Assembly: GCF_013366925.1 (NCBI RefSeq)
Contig: NZ_JAALDK010000001.1
Location: 3,403,165-3,467,164 of the forward strand
DNA from: Paraburkholderia youngii
GTDB taxonomy: Bacteria; Pseudomonadota; Gammaproteobacteria; Burkholderiales; Burkholderiaceae
Direction of reading: 5' to 3'
DNA: 64,000 nt
Shown here: piece after piece, positions 26,958 to 36,283 of the stretch
Layout: each line of letters begins with the position of its first letter
Position numbering within the stretch: position 1 is the first letter of the stretch
Notes under the pieces: model-generated
What the model was told of the DNA's origin: nothing
What the model saw: the letters and a program-made list of their open reading frames with translations, nothing else
Database searches by the model: none
Made by a program: the position numbers and the translations under genes

Positions 26958-27893
26958 TCACGCCGCACGAATCGAATCGATGACCAGTTGCATCGCCGGC
27001 GTGACGCGCCGGTTTCTGCGCAGAATCAGCCCATATGGTGCGAGCCGGCCGCGCAACGGCGTCGCGACCGCGGCAATCGCATCGAGCGCGACGTAGTACT
27101 GCGCGACCGAACTCGGCAGCACGGCGAGCATGTCCGAATCGCGCAGCAACGACAGCGTGGTCAGAATCGACGACGTCTCGACCGTGCTGACCGGCGGCGC
27201 GACGCGCGACTCGCGAAACGTTTGATCGATGACCTGGCGCATCGGGCTCGGATGCGGCTGGATGATCCACGGATAGCGCGCAAGGTCCGCGAGCTTCGGC
27301 CGCGTCTGAGCTTGTTTGCCTGCTTTCACGGCGGGATGATCGGGCCGCACGACGATCGACAGCGCCTCTTCCGCCAACGTCTCGAAGCTCAGGTCGAGTG
27401 CCGGAAAACCATCGGGAATCCGACCGATCACTATATCGAGCTGATCCTGTTGCAGCGACTGCACCAGCACGTCGCTGGTGTCGATCGTGACCGCCATCTG
27501 CAGGCGCGGATGCGCCTCCTTCAGCTTGACGATCGTGTGCGTCAGCAGTTCGGGCGACGGCGCCATCACCGCGCCGATGCGTACCTTGCCGATGTCGCCG
27601 GCCTCGATGCCGGCCAACTCCTCGCGCAGCTCGTCGAGATCCTCGAACACGACACGCGCATAGCGCATCACGGCCTCGCCGAAGATCGTCGGCTCCATGC
27701 CGCGCGCATGTCGCACGAACAGCGATACACCGAGCGTGTCTTCGAGATCCTGCAAGGCCTTGGTCGCTGCGGGCTGGGTCATCGCGAGATCGTCCGCGGC
27801 GCGCCGCAGCGATTCGGTTTCCGACAGCGCGACCATCAGTTGCAGATGACGTAGGCGCAGACGCTTGCGGATGGTGGAGGCGGGCGGGATCAT
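26958..27893 (-). CDS. LysR-family regulator (GbpR-like)
   Basis: This 311-residue regulator has an N-terminal winged HTH (LRLRHLQLMVALSETESLRR, AADDLAMTQPAATKALQDLE) and a C-terminal effector domain with GKVRIGAVMAPSPELLTHTI. The HTH sequence resembles the GbpR subgroup, which controls sugar-acid and sugar transport genes. It is transcribed away from the MFS/dehydratase pair over a 136-base region that has an inverted repeat, so it is the likely regulator of those genes with a sugar acid as inducer. Confidence 0.85.
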   Translation of the reverse strand: MIPPASTIRKRLRLRHLQLMVALSETESLRRAADDLAMTQPAATKALQDLEDTLGVSLFVRHARGMEPTIFGEAVMRYARVVFEDLDELREELAGIEAGDIGKVRIGAVMAPSPELLTHTIVKLKEAHPRLQMAVTIDTSDVLVQSLQQDQLDIVIGRIPDGFPALDLSFETLAEEALSIVVRPDHPAVKAGKQAQTRPKLADLARYPWIIQPHPSPMRQVIDQTFRESRVAPPVSTVETSSILTTLSLLRDSDMLAVLPSSVAQYYVALDAIAAVATPLRGRLAPYGLILRRNRRVTPAMQLVIDSIRAA

Positions 27894-27896
27894 GAG

Positions 27897-27947
27897 CGAT
27901 AACTTTAAGGAATCGGCCGATACGAATTATTCAGTGGTCAGTTATCG
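27897..27947. promoter_or_regulatory. Inverted repeat between LysR gene and MFS gene
   Basis: CGATAACT (27897-27904) and AGTTATCG (27940-27947) form a perfect 8-bp inverted repeat 4 bases upstream of the LysR start. This is a plausible LysR autoregulatory and activation site. The repeat was read directly; its function is inferred. Confidence 0.5.
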
Positions 27948-28029
27948 GATAGTTTCGCACACTAGCGCTTATCGCCGAACGGCAATCGCGACGCCTTTCG
28001 CGTTGACAAGACCAAACTGGAGACGACGC

Positions 28030-29373
28030 ATGACGATGACCGCGAGCCCCGCGCTCGACAGCGCGATTACCAAAGCGCGCACGAGGCTGCTGCCTTTTCT
28101 GATCCTGATGTACGTACTGGCGTTCATCGACCGCGCGAACGTCGGCTTCGCGAAGAACGTGCTACAGGCCGACACCGGCTTGAGCGACGCGGCGTTCGCC
28201 TTCGGCGCCGGCATTTTCTTCGTCGGCTATGCGGTGTTCGAAGTGCCGAGCAATCTGCTGATGTACCGCTTCGGCGCTCGCGTCTGGATGAGCCGCATCA
28301 TGGTCACGTGGGGCATCGTGTCCGCGTGCACCGCCATCGTCGACAGCGCCACGAGCTTCTATGTGCTGCGCACGCTGCTCGGCATCGCCGAAGCCGGTTT
28401 CTTCCCCGGCATCATCCTGTTCCTGTCGAACTGGTTTCCCGCGAAAACGCGCTCGCAGACGATGGGGATGTTCTATTTTGGCTTCCCGCTCGCGCTGTTG
28501 CTCGGCAGCCCGATATCGGGTCTGCTGCTCGATGCGGGCAATCCCTTTGGCATGCATCCGTGGCAGTGGCTCTTTGTCGTCGAGGGGCTCGCGGCGTCGG
28601 TGGTGGGTGTCGTCGCTTACTTCTATCTGACCGACCGGCCCGTCGAGGCGCGCTGGCTCCATGCCGATGAGCGTGATGCGCTCGATCACGCATTGCGCCA
28701 GGAAGACCGCCAGAAGCTCGAGCATGGTCCGGCTTCGGTGCTGGCGGCGCTGCGCGATTCGCGCGTGCTGTTCTGCGGCCTGATCTACTTTGCGGTGCAG
28801 ATGAGCGTGTACGGTGTCGTGTTCTATCTGCCGACGCGCATCGCCGGGCTTGCGAGCGGTGGCCACGTCGGCGTCGAGGTCGGACTGCTGACCGCGATTC
28901 CGTGGATCGCCGCGATCATCGGGACGTTCTGCGTGACGCGCTACGCCGACCGTCACGGTCATCACCGTATCTGGGCCGCGGCGATGCTCGCGCTCGCGGC
29001 GTTCGGCATTGCCGCATCGGCGATGACGTCGTCGGTGACGCTGGCGATTGCCGCGTTCTGTTTCGCCGCGATCGGTTTCGTCTGCGTGCAGCCGCTGTTC
29101 TGGACGCTACCCACCGGTTACCTGGGCGGCGCCGCGGCCGCGGGCGGCATCGCGTTGATCAATTCGATCGGCAATCTCGGCGGCTTCGTCGCACCGAACC
29201 TGAAGGGGCTGGCCGAGCGCGCGATCGGCTCGTCGCAGGCGGGGATGTTCTCGCTCGCGGTGGTCGGCCTGATCGGCGCGTTGCTGCTGCTGACGTTCCG
29301 CTTCACGTCCGCTGCCGCTTACAGTTCCGTCTCTCATCGCAATAGCCCGCTCAGCGAACGCACGGGCCACTGA
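28030..29373 (+). CDS. MFS transporter, ACS (anion:cation symporter) family
   Basis: This 447-residue permease has about 12 TM segments. ATG 28030 has GGAG 7 bases upstream; the longer frame to 27865 overlaps the LysR gene and is rejected. [20 protein letters not shown] and [20 protein letters not shown] are hallmarks of ACS transporters such as those for tartrate, galactonate and rhamnonate. It is followed after 31 bases by a sugar-acid dehydratase, so it most likely imports the dehydratase substrate. Confidence 0.85.
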   Translation: MTMTASPALDSAITKARTRLLPFLILMYVLAFIDRANVGFAKNVLQADTGLSDAAFAFGAGIFFVGYAVFEVPSNLLMYRFGARVWMSRIMVTWGIVSACTAIVDSATSFYVLRTLLGIAEAGFFPGIILFLSNWFPAKTRSQTMGMFYFGFPLALLLGSPISGLLLDAGNPFGMHPWQWLFVVEGLAASVVGVVAYFYLTDRPVEARWLHADERDALDHALRQEDRQKLEHGPASVLAALRDSRVLFCGLIYFAVQMSVYGVVFYLPTRIAGLASGGHVGVEVGLLTAIPWIAAIIGTFCVTRYADRHGHHRIWAAAMLALAAFGIAASAMTSSVTLAIAAFCFAAIGFVCVQPLFWTLPTGYLGGAAAAGGIALINSIGNLGGFVAPNLKGLAERAIGSSQAGMFSLAVVGLIGALLLLTFRFTSAAAYSSVSHRNSPLSERTGH

Positions 29374-29404
29374 CTCACCGACTCTCAGAAGGAAATCGTC
29401 GAAC

Positions 29405-30580
29405 ATGAAGATCAAGCATATCCGTACGCGTGTTTTCGAGTGGAAAGGCAAAGTCGTCCCGCCGCAAGCGCATTTCTGCACGAACGCGGTCGATATTCTG
29501 TACGAGCGCGGCGACGCGATGGGTTCATTCCGCTTTCACGGCTGGCTCGTCGTCGAAGTCGAATGCGACGACGGCACGGTGGGCATCGGCAATTGCGCGC
29601 TCGCGCCGCGCATCGCGAAGCAGATCATCGACGAATACCTTGCGCCGATCGCGATCGGCGAAGATCCGTTCGACAACGAGTACATCTGGCAGAAGATGTA
29701 TCGCCGCACGCTCGCCTGGGGCCGCAAAGGCATCGGCATGGCGGCGATCTCCGCGATCGATATCGCGCTGTGGGACATCATGGGCAAGGCCGTGAAAAAG
29801 CCGGTGTTCAAGCTGCTCGGCGGCCGCACGAAAGAAAAGATCTGGTGTTACGCGTCGAAGCTCTACAACAACGACGACCGCGATGCGTTCCTCGGCGAAG
29901 CACAAGGCTACCTGGACAGCGGCTTCACCGCGATGAAGATGCGCTTCGGCTACGGCCCGAAAGACGGCCCGAAAGGCATGGCGAAAAATGTCGAACAGGT
30001 GCGCCTGTTGCGTGAACTCGCCGGCGACGAAGTCGACATCATGCTCGAATGCTATATGGGCTGGACGCTCGAATACGCGCGCAGAATGCTGCCGCGCCTC
30101 GCAGAATTCAATCCGCGCTGGATCGAGGAGCCGGTGATCGGCGACGACATCGAAGGCTATCAGGAGCTGAAGAAGATGAACCTGATGCCGGTGTCGGGCG
30201 GCGAGCACGAGTTCACGAGCTACGGCTTCAAGGATCTGCTCGAACGCCGCGCGATCGACGTGATCCAGTACGACACGAATCGCGTGGGCGGCATCACGGC
30301 GGCGCGCAAGATCAATGCGATGGCCGAAGCGTGGTCGGTGCCGGTTATCCCTCACGCGGGGCAGATGCACAACTATCACCTGACGATGTCGAGCACCGCG
30401 AGTCCGATGTCGGAGTTCTTCCCTGTGTTCGACGTCGAAGTGGGCAACGAATTGTTCTACTACATCTTCGAAGGCGAGCCGCAACCGGAAAATGGCTATC
30501 TGCAACTGTCGGACGACGTGCCGGGCCTGGGCATCCAGTTGAGCGACAAGTATCTTGCCGATTTCAACATCGTCGAATGA
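29405..30580 (+). CDS. Enolase-superfamily sugar-acid dehydratase (rhamnonate-dehydratase-like)
   Basis: This 391-residue protein has an N-terminal capping domain and a TIM barrel of the mandelate racemase subgroup. The active-site Lys region is [10 protein letters not shown]. Metal ligands are seen in [19 protein letters not shown] and [10 protein letters not shown]. The catalytic His is in [12 protein letters not shown] near the C-terminus. Members dehydrate aldonic acids to 2-keto-3-deoxy acids. It is related to L-rhamnonate dehydratases but lacks their usual N-terminus, so the exact substrate (rhamnonate, lyxonate, tartrate or another) is open. It forms a unit with the ACS transporter upstream. 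Confidence 0.75.
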   Translation: MKIKHIRTRVFEWKGKVVPPQAHFCTNAVDILYERGDAMGSFRFHGWLVVEVECDDGTVGIGNCALAPRIAKQIIDEYLAPIAIGEDPFDNEYIWQKMYRRTLAWGRKGIGMAAISAIDIALWDIMGKAVKKPVFKLLGGRTKEKIWCYASKLYNNDDRDAFLGEAQGYLDSGFTAMKMRFGYGPKDGPKGMAKNVEQVRLLRELAGDEVDIMLECYMGWTLEYARRMLPRLAEFNPRWIEEPVIGDDIEGYQELKKMNLMPVSGGEHEFTSYGFKDLLERRAIDVIQYDTNRVGGITAARKINAMAEAWSVPVIPHAGQMHNYHLTMSSTASPMSEFFPVFDVEVGNELFYYIFEGEPQPENGYLQLSDDVPGLGIQLSDKYLADFNIVE

Positions 30581-30643
30581 ATCGACAGACCCGAGGAAAG
30601 TATCGTCACGCTGATGGCGGTGGAGCGAGCTAGCTAAGGCGCG

Positions 30644-31660
30644 TCAGCGTTTCCTGCGCGGCCCGGTCGAAGCACGCACCACCAGCTCGGGCGGCGGCCC
30701 GAGCACCATCGACGGCTGCCGCTCCGGCGTCTGGATCAAACGGATCAGACTCTGGATCGACAACTCCGCGACAGCCGCGGTTTGAATCGCGACCGTGGTC
30801 AGCGCCGGATGCACCTGATGCGCGAGCTGAATGTCGGTGATGCCGATCACCGACACGTCGCCGGGAACCGAGCGGCCGAGCGTGATCAACGCCTGGATCG
30901 CGCCGATCGCGAGCAGGTCGTTGGTCGCGAAGATCGCGCTCAGTTGCGGGCGGTTCGCCATCAGCTCCATGCAGGCGGCGAAGCCGGCGTCGATCGAGTC
31001 GCGAATTTGCAGCACTGCGGCCGCGTCGGCTTCGATGCCGGCCGCGCGCATCGCCGCCCGAAAACCGTTCGAGCGCGCGTCCTGCAAGCCGCCGCAGCCG
31101 TCGCCGATCAGCAAGCCGATCTCGCGATGGCCGAGTCCGAGCAGATGCCGCGCGGCCAATTCGCCCGCGCGCGCGAAGTCGACCGCGATGCACGGTAGCG
31201 CGGGCGGCGACTCTGGGTGCTCCCACATCGCAAGCAGAATCGGCGCGCTATGTGTCGCCGATGCGCACAGATCGTTGATCGTGATGTCCGTGTTCATCAC
31301 GAGCACGCCGTCGGCGAGCGTGCCGGCGATCTGATTCAGATACGCGCGGCCGATTTCGGCGTCGTCGTCGGTATTGCAAACCATCAGGAAGTGGCCGGTC
31401 TTGCGCGCCGCGCGCTCGGCGGCGAGCACGAACTCCGGATAGAACGGGTTCGAGATGTTCGACAGCATCAGTGCGAGCGTCGACGAGCGGCCTTCGGCGA
31501 GCGCTCGCGCATTCAGGTTCGGCCGATAGCCGAGTTCGGCTATCGCCTGCAGCACGCGCTCAGCCGTTTCAGGGCGGACTTTCTCGCGATTGCGCAGCAC
31601 GTTGGAGACGGTGGCGGCGGTAACCTGCGCGCGTTTCGCGACTTCGGACAACGTGACCAT
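30644..31660 (-). CDS. LacI-family repressor of the galactan-type locus
   Basis: This 338-residue LacI/GalR protein begins with the HTH and hinge VTLSEVAKRAQVTAATVSNVL and ALAEGRSSTLALML. The sugar-binding core has NISNPFYPEFV, IFATNDLLAIGAIQAL and VIGITDIQLAHQ. It faces the ABC importer genes across a 205-base region with two identical-type operators, so it very likely represses them until a galacto-oligosaccharide is bound. Assignment as a GanR-like repressor is inferred from the GH42/GH53 neighbours. Confidence 0.85.
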   Translation of the reverse strand: MVTLSEVAKRAQVTAATVSNVLRNREKVRPETAERVLQAIAELGYRPNLNARALAEGRSSTLALMLSNISNPFYPEFVLAAERAARKTGHFLMVCNTDDDAEIGRAYLNQIAGTLADGVLVMNTDITINDLCASATHSAPILLAMWEHPESPPALPCIAVDFARAGELAARHLLGLGHREIGLLIGDGCGGLQDARSNGFRAAMRAAGIEADAAAVLQIRDSIDAGFAACMELMANRPQLSAIFATNDLLAIGAIQALITLGRSVPGDVSVIGITDIQLAHQVHPALTTVAIQTAAVAELSIQSLIRLIQTPERQPSMVLGPPPELVVRASTGPRRKR

Positions 31661-31779
31661 GTTGGGTTATCCCAGATTTAGGGAGGTCAATTCAAGTGTT
31701 GCAAACGACCCGCGAGATTGCTAACTTTCTCAAAAACGTAACGGAGACACCCTGCCATGACTTTTTCCGTCGAACTCGA

Positions 31780-31795
31780 ATTTAAGCGATTAAAT
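31780..31795. promoter_or_regulatory. LacI operator 1
   Basis: ATTTAAGCGATTAAAT, a 6-4-6 perfect inverted repeat around a central CG as in LacI-family operators. Its centre is 55 bp from that of operator 2, about five helical turns. Confidence 0.7.
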
Positions 31796-31834
31796 GCCGC
31801 CCGCACAAGGCCCGGGCGTTTTATTTCGGCGAAA

Positions 31835-31850
31835 ATTTAAGCGGTTAAAT
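31835..31850. promoter_or_regulatory. LacI operator 2
   Basis: ATTTAAGCGGTTAAAT differs from operator 1 by one central base and ends 15 bases before the ABC ATPase start. Two sites at this spacing fit repression by a looped or cooperative dimer pair. Confidence 0.7.
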
Positions 31851-31865
31851 CAAGACGGAGACAGC

Positions 31866-33005
31866 ATGGCGACGATTCGTTTGAGCGATGTGCAAAAGGC
31901 CTACGGCGACCATCCGCCGGTGATCCGGCGCGTGAATCTGGAGATCGCGCAGCATGAGTTCTGCGTGTTCCTGGGCCCGTCGGGCTGCGGCAAGTCAACC
32001 TTACTACGGATGATCGCCGGTCTCGAGGACCTCAGCGGGGGCGAGCTGCATATCGGCGGGCGACTCGTCAACGACGTGCCGGCCGCCGAGCGCGGCGTCG
32101 CGATGGTGTTCCAAAGCTATGCGCTGTTTCCGCACATGACCGTGTTCGACAACATGGCGTTCGGATTGAAGCTCGCGAAGCAGCCGAAGGACGTGATCGA
32201 GCGCAAGGTGCGTGAAGCCGCGCGGATTCTGCAACTGGACGGCCTGCTCAACCGGCATCCCAAAGCGCTGTCGGGCGGCCAGCGGCAGCGCGTCGCGATC
32301 GGCCGCGCGATCGTGCGCGAGCCGGGCGTGTTTCTGTTCGACGAGCCGCTGTCGAATCTCGATGCCGCGCTGCGCGGTCAGACGCGCGTCGAGATCGCGC
32401 GTCTGCATCAGAGGTTCGCGAACGCGAGCGTGGTGTACGTCACGCACGATCAGGTCGAAGCGATGACGCTCGCCGATCGCATCGTGCTGCTGCATGCGGG
32501 CGCGGATGCCGAGCGCTTCGGCAGCATCGCGCAGAGCGGTGCGCCGCTCGAGCTGTATCACCACCCGAAGTCGCGCTTCGTCGCGGGCTTTATCGGCTCG
32601 CCGCGCATGAACTTCATCGATGCAGCGGTCGAATCGATCGAGCCGGGCCGCGTGACGGTGGCGCTGGCGGCGGGCGCGCAAAAGCTCGTCGCGGACGTAG
32701 ATGGAGAACGACTGCAACGCGGCCAGCGCGTCACGCTCGGCGTGCGCCCGGAGCATCTGCGGCTCGACGGCGATGAACAGTTCATTCAGTGCGCGACCGT
32801 GCTGTCGGAGCGGCTCGGCGAGCACAGCTATATCCACGCGGACCATGCAGGCGGCACGCTGATCGCGAAAGCGCCCGGCGATACGCCGCTCGTCGCTGGC
32901 GAACGCATCCGCGTTCACGTGCCGCCCGCTGCTTGCCATCTGTTCGACGAACAGGGGCTCGCGCTGCGGCGTAGCACGTTCGAACCGGAACGCGCGGCCG
33001 CCTGA
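31866..33005 (+). CDS. Sugar ABC transporter ATPase (UgpC/MsmX family)
   Basis: This 379-residue nucleotide-binding subunit has Walker A GPSGCGKST, Q-loop VFQSYALFPHM, signature LSGGQRQRV, Walker B VFLFDEPLSNLD and switch His in VYVTHDQ. A C-terminal OB/TOBE domain starts after GSPRMNF. ATG 31866 has GGAG upstream; the frame before it overlaps the operators and is not coding. It is the first gene of the importer operon, 77 bases before the binding protein. Confidence 0.93.
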   Translation: MATIRLSDVQKAYGDHPPVIRRVNLEIAQHEFCVFLGPSGCGKSTLLRMIAGLEDLSGGELHIGGRLVNDVPAAERGVAMVFQSYALFPHMTVFDNMAFGLKLAKQPKDVIERKVREAARILQLDGLLNRHPKALSGGQRQRVAIGRAIVREPGVFLFDEPLSNLDAALRGQTRVEIARLHQRFANASVVYVTHDQVEAMTLADRIVLLHAGADAERFGSIAQSGAPLELYHHPKSRFVAGFIGSPRMNFIDAAVESIEPGRVTVALAAGAQKLVADVDGERLQRGQRVTLGVRPEHLRLDGDEQFIQCATVLSERLGEHSYIHADHAGGTLIAKAPGDTPLVAGERIRVHVPPAACHLFDEQGLALRRSTFEPERAAA

Positions 33006-33082
33006 CCGAATTCCGCCATAGAGCGGGTTACATCGCCGGCCACGCTGCGTAGCCGGTCAACAAGGTAGACAAGGAGACACAG

Positions 33083-34336
33083 ATGATTGCTCTTCGCCTT
33101 CGCCGTCTTGCCCAGGTATCGATCGCCGCCGCCGTGCTAGCCGGCGCGCTCGGCAGTGCCGGGGTCGACGCGGCTACGCTGAACGTCAACGTATCGGCGC
33201 GCGGTAATCAGCGCTCGACCTGGCAGGACGCATTCGATCAGTTCAAGAAAGCCAATCCCGACATCGACCTGAAAATCACCTATGTGACCGAGGAAGCGTA
33301 CAAGGTGCAGATGGGCGGCTGGCTCGCGACCGATCCGCCCGATGTCGTGTCGTGGCACGACGGCGAGCGGATGGCCTATTACGCGCAACGTGGTCTGCTC
33401 GAAGATCTGAGCTCGGACTGGGCGAAGAACGGCTGGTCGCAGCAGTATGCGTCGGTCAAGGACGCATCGACGTACAAGGGCAAGCAGTATGCGGCGCCGC
33501 TCGGCTATGACGCGTACGGCTTCTTCTATCGCAAGGATCTGTTCGAGAAGGCCGGCATCAAGAGCGAGCCGAAAACGTGGGACGAACTGCTCGAAGCCAA
33601 CAGGAAGTTGAAGGCGATCGGTGTCGCGCCGATCGCGGTGGCCGCACGTGATAGCTGGACGCTGGCCGCGTGGTTCGACTATCTGGATCTGCGCATCAAC
33701 GGCAACGAGTTCCATCAGAAGCTGATGGCCGGCGAAATTCCGTACACCGATCCGCGCGTGAAGAAGGTCTACACGACGTGGAAGACGCTGCTCGACAACA
33801 AAGACTTCATCGACAACGCGCTGTCGTACGACGTCGATTCGATCGGCCCGATCCTGAACAACGGCAAGGCCGCGATGATGCTGATGGGCACGTTCTTCTC
33901 GGCGAGCTTCCCGCCGTCGATCAAGGATCAGATCGGCTTCTTCCGCTTCCCGGTGATCGACGCAAACGTGCCGATGGCAGAAGACGGTCCCGTCAACGTG
34001 CTGCTGATTCCGGCGAAGGCCAAGAACAAGGCCGACGCGCGCAAGCTGCTCGCGTTCATGGAGACGCCGAAGATCAACGCGGAACTCGCGAAGGGCTGGG
34101 GACAGTTGCCGTCGAACAGCCAGGCCGCTCCGCCTGAAGACGCGATCTCGAAGGTCGGCTTCCAGACGCTCGCGAACACGAAGGGCGGCATCGCGCAGTT
34201 CTACGATCGCGACATGCAGAAGGAAATGGCCGACGAAGGCATGAAGGCCATGCAGCAGTTCTACAGCGATCCGTCGCAACTCGACAGCGTGCTCGCTCAT
34301 CTCGAAGCGACCCGCAAGCGCATCTACCAGAAGTGA
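33083..34336 (+). CDS. Sugar ABC transporter substrate-binding protein
   Basis: This 417-residue periplasmic protein has a signal peptide (RLAQVSIAAAVLAGALGSAG, cleavage near VDA-ATL). The mature part has the class-1 oligosaccharide-binding fold: TWQDAFDQFKKANPDIDLK and PPDVVSWHDGERMAYYAQ, then a Trp/Tyr-rich middle. It has no lipobox. A perfect 9-bp hairpin follows the stop and probably raises its mRNA level over that of the permeases. With GH42 and the GH53 remnant in the operon, galacto-oligosaccharides are the likely ligand. Confidence 0.9.
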   Translation: MIALRLRRLAQVSIAAAVLAGALGSAGVDAATLNVNVSARGNQRSTWQDAFDQFKKANPDIDLKITYVTEEAYKVQMGGWLATDPPDVVSWHDGERMAYYAQRGLLEDLSSDWAKNGWSQQYASVKDASTYKGKQYAAPLGYDAYGFFYRKDLFEKAGIKSEPKTWDELLEANRKLKAIGVAPIAVAARDSWTLAAWFDYLDLRINGNEFHQKLMAGEIPYTDPRVKKVYTTWKTLLDNKDFIDNALSYDVDSIGPILNNGKAAMMLMGTFFSASFPPSIKDQIGFFRFPVIDANVPMAEDGPVNVLLIPAKAKNKADARKLLAFMETPKINAELAKGWGQLPSNSQAAPPEDAISKVGFQTLANTKGGIAQFYDRDMQKEMADEGMKAMQQFYSDPSQLDSVLAHLEATRKRIYQK

Positions 34337-34346
34337 GTCCCACGGC

Positions 34347-34370
34347 GCCGGCCGCGTGAGTGCGGCCGGC
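34347..34370 (+). promoter_or_regulatory. mRNA hairpin between binding protein and permease genes
   Basis: GCCGGCCGC-GTGAGT-GCGGCCGGC is a perfect 9-bp stem with no T-run. Such intercistronic stems often keep the binding-protein message more abundant than the permease message. Confidence 0.6.
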
Positions 34371-34438
34371 TTGCGGGTCCCGCTTCTGGGTCCTGCTTCC
34401 GGATCAAGTCCGCCTTCGATTTCCGACGAGGCCGTTCC

Positions 34439-35344
34439 ATGTCTCATACCGCAGCGCGCCGCCTGCCCGCGGCGCGGCACCGTCGCGTCTCGACGACGCG
34501 CCGTCATCAGCATCGCGCCGCGTTTTTCTTTCTGCTGCCCGGCTGTGCGTTGTTCACGCTGTGCGTGATCTATCCGATCATCAGCAGTATTTCGCTGAGC
34601 TTGTACAACTGGGACGGCATGACGCCGAAGACCTTCGCGGGTCTTGCCAACTACGTAGAGCTGTTCCAGTCCGATACGTTCTACACGGCGCTGAAGAACA
34701 ACCTGATCTGGCTTGCGCTGTTTCTGCTCGCGCCGCCTCTCGGTCTGCTGTTCGCGCTGTATCTGAACCAGCATGTGCGCGGCATGCGCGTCGTGAAATC
34801 GCTGTTTTTCGCGCCGTTCGTGCTGTCGGGCGTCGTAGTTGGCCTTGTGTTCAGCTGGTTCTACGATCCGACGTTCGGGCTGCTGCGGTTGATCGTCGGT
34901 CGCGGCATTCCGGTGCTCGGCGATCCGCACACGGTCACGTTCGGCATCATCTTCGCCGCGCTGTGGCCGCAGGCACCGTTCTGCATGATCCTGTATCTGA
35001 CCGGACTCACCGGCATCAATCCCGAGGTGGTCGAGGCGGCGCGCATGGAAGGCGCGAAAGGGCTGCGACTGCTGTGGCACGTGATCCTGCCGCAACTGCG
35101 GCCCGCCACCTTCATGGCGGTGGTGCTGACTGTGATCGGCGCACTGCGCAGCTTCGATCTGATCGCGGTGATGAGCGGCGGCGGCCCGTTCGACAGTTCC
35201 ACCGTGCTCGCCTATTTCATGTACGACGAGGCGATCAAGTATTACCGCGAAGGCTATTCCGCCGCGATTGCGGTCGTGCTGTTCGCGATCATGCTCGTCT
35301 ATATCGTGTTCCATTTGCGTCGCATGCTGCGCGAGGAACGCTGA
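34439..35344 (+). CDS. Sugar ABC transporter permease 1 (MalF-like)
   Basis: This 301-residue membrane protein has six TM segments. LPGCALFTLCVIYPIISSIS is the first, and the EAA loop EAARMEGAKGLRLLWHVILP is near residue 200, which contacts the ATPase. GGGPFDSSTVLAYFMYD is typical of the MalF side. It is followed 27 bases later by permease 2. Confidence 0.92.
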   Translation: MSHTAARRLPAARHRRVSTTRRHQHRAAFFFLLPGCALFTLCVIYPIISSISLSLYNWDGMTPKTFAGLANYVELFQSDTFYTALKNNLIWLALFLLAPPLGLLFALYLNQHVRGMRVVKSLFFAPFVLSGVVVGLVFSWFYDPTFGLLRLIVGRGIPVLGDPHTVTFGIIFAALWPQAPFCMILYLTGLTGINPEVVEAARMEGAKGLRLLWHVILPQLRPATFMAVVLTVIGALRSFDLIAVMSGGGPFDSSTVLAYFMYDEAIKYYREGYSAAIAVVLFAIMLVYIVFHLRRMLREER

Positions 35345-35371
35345 TTCTCTGAACGTCAGGAGTACCAGCTC

Positions 35372-36223
35372 ATGTATCCGCTTCCCGTCGAACGCTGGAA
35401 ACCGCTGAATCGCACGCTTTACAAGGCCTCGCTGCCGCTTGCGCTGTTTATCTGGCTGCTGCCGATGCTCGCCGTTTTGCTGACCTCGATCCGCTCGACG
35501 GACGAGTTGTCGCAGGGCGACTACTGGACGTGGCCGAAACACTTCGCGCTGCTGGAGAACTACGGCACCGCGCTCACGCAAACGCCGATGCTGCATTACT
35601 TCGCCAATAGCGTGCTGATCACGGTGCCTTCGGTGATCGGCGCGATCGTGCTCGCGTCGATGGCGGGCTTCGCGTTGGCGACTTATCGCTTTCCGGGCAA
35701 CACGGCCGTGCTGTTAGCGTTCGTCGCCGGCAATTTCGTGCCGATCCAGATCCTGATGATTCCAGTGCGCGACATGGCGCTGAAGTTCGGCCTGTTCAAC
35801 ACCGTGTGGGCGCTGGTGATCTTTCATGTGTCGTTCCAGACCGGCTTTTGCACCTTGTTTCTGCGCAATTTCATCAAGCAGCTGCCGTTCGAGATGATCG
35901 AGGCCGCGCGCGTCGAAGGGGCGAGCGAGTGGACGATCTATCTGCGCATCGTGCTGCCTTTGATCCGCCCCGCGCTCGCCGCGCTCGCGATCCTCGTGTT
36001 CACGTTCGTGTGGAACGACTACTTCTGGGCGCTGTGTCTCACGCAAGGCGACGACGCCGCGCCGATCACAGTCGGCGTCGCCGCGTTGAAAGGGCAATGG
36101 ACGACCGCGTGGAACCTGGTCGCGGCGGGCTCGGTGCTGGCCGCATTGCCTTCGGTGCTGATGTTCTTCGGGATGCAAAGGCATTTCGTCGCCGGACTCA
36201 CGTTCGGCGCGAGCAAGGGCTAA
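35372..36223 (+). CDS. Sugar ABC transporter permease 2 (MalG-like)
   Basis: This 283-residue membrane protein has six TM segments. The MalG-type middle FRFPGN-like TYRFPGNTAVLLAFVAGNF is followed by MIPVRDMALKFGLFNTVWAL and the EAA loop EAARVEGASEWTIYLRIVLP. It pairs with the preceding permease and the ATPase at 31866. The GH42 gene starts 60 bases later, so uptake and hydrolysis are co-expressed. Confidence 0.92.
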   Translation: MYPLPVERWKPLNRTLYKASLPLALFIWLLPMLAVLLTSIRSTDELSQGDYWTWPKHFALLENYGTALTQTPMLHYFANSVLITVPSVIGAIVLASMAGFALATYRFPGNTAVLLAFVAGNFVPIQILMIPVRDMALKFGLFNTVWALVIFHVSFQTGFCTLFLRNFIKQLPFEMIEAARVEGASEWTIYLRIVLPLIRPALAALAILVFTFVWNDYFWALCLTQGDDAAPITVGVAALKGQWTTAWNLVAAGSVLAALPSVLMFFGMQRHFVAGLTFGASKG

Positions 36224-36283
36224 CCGGCGCCTGAAACACGATTGAAACGACGGCTCGACGTCAACTCACCACGAGACTTTCAC

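Noticed and set aside
33137..35596. Minus-strand open frame of 819 codons across the ABC importer genes
   Set aside because: It spans two genes and their intergenic gap on the other strand with Arg/His/Gln-rich composition. The plus-strand genes are clear family members.
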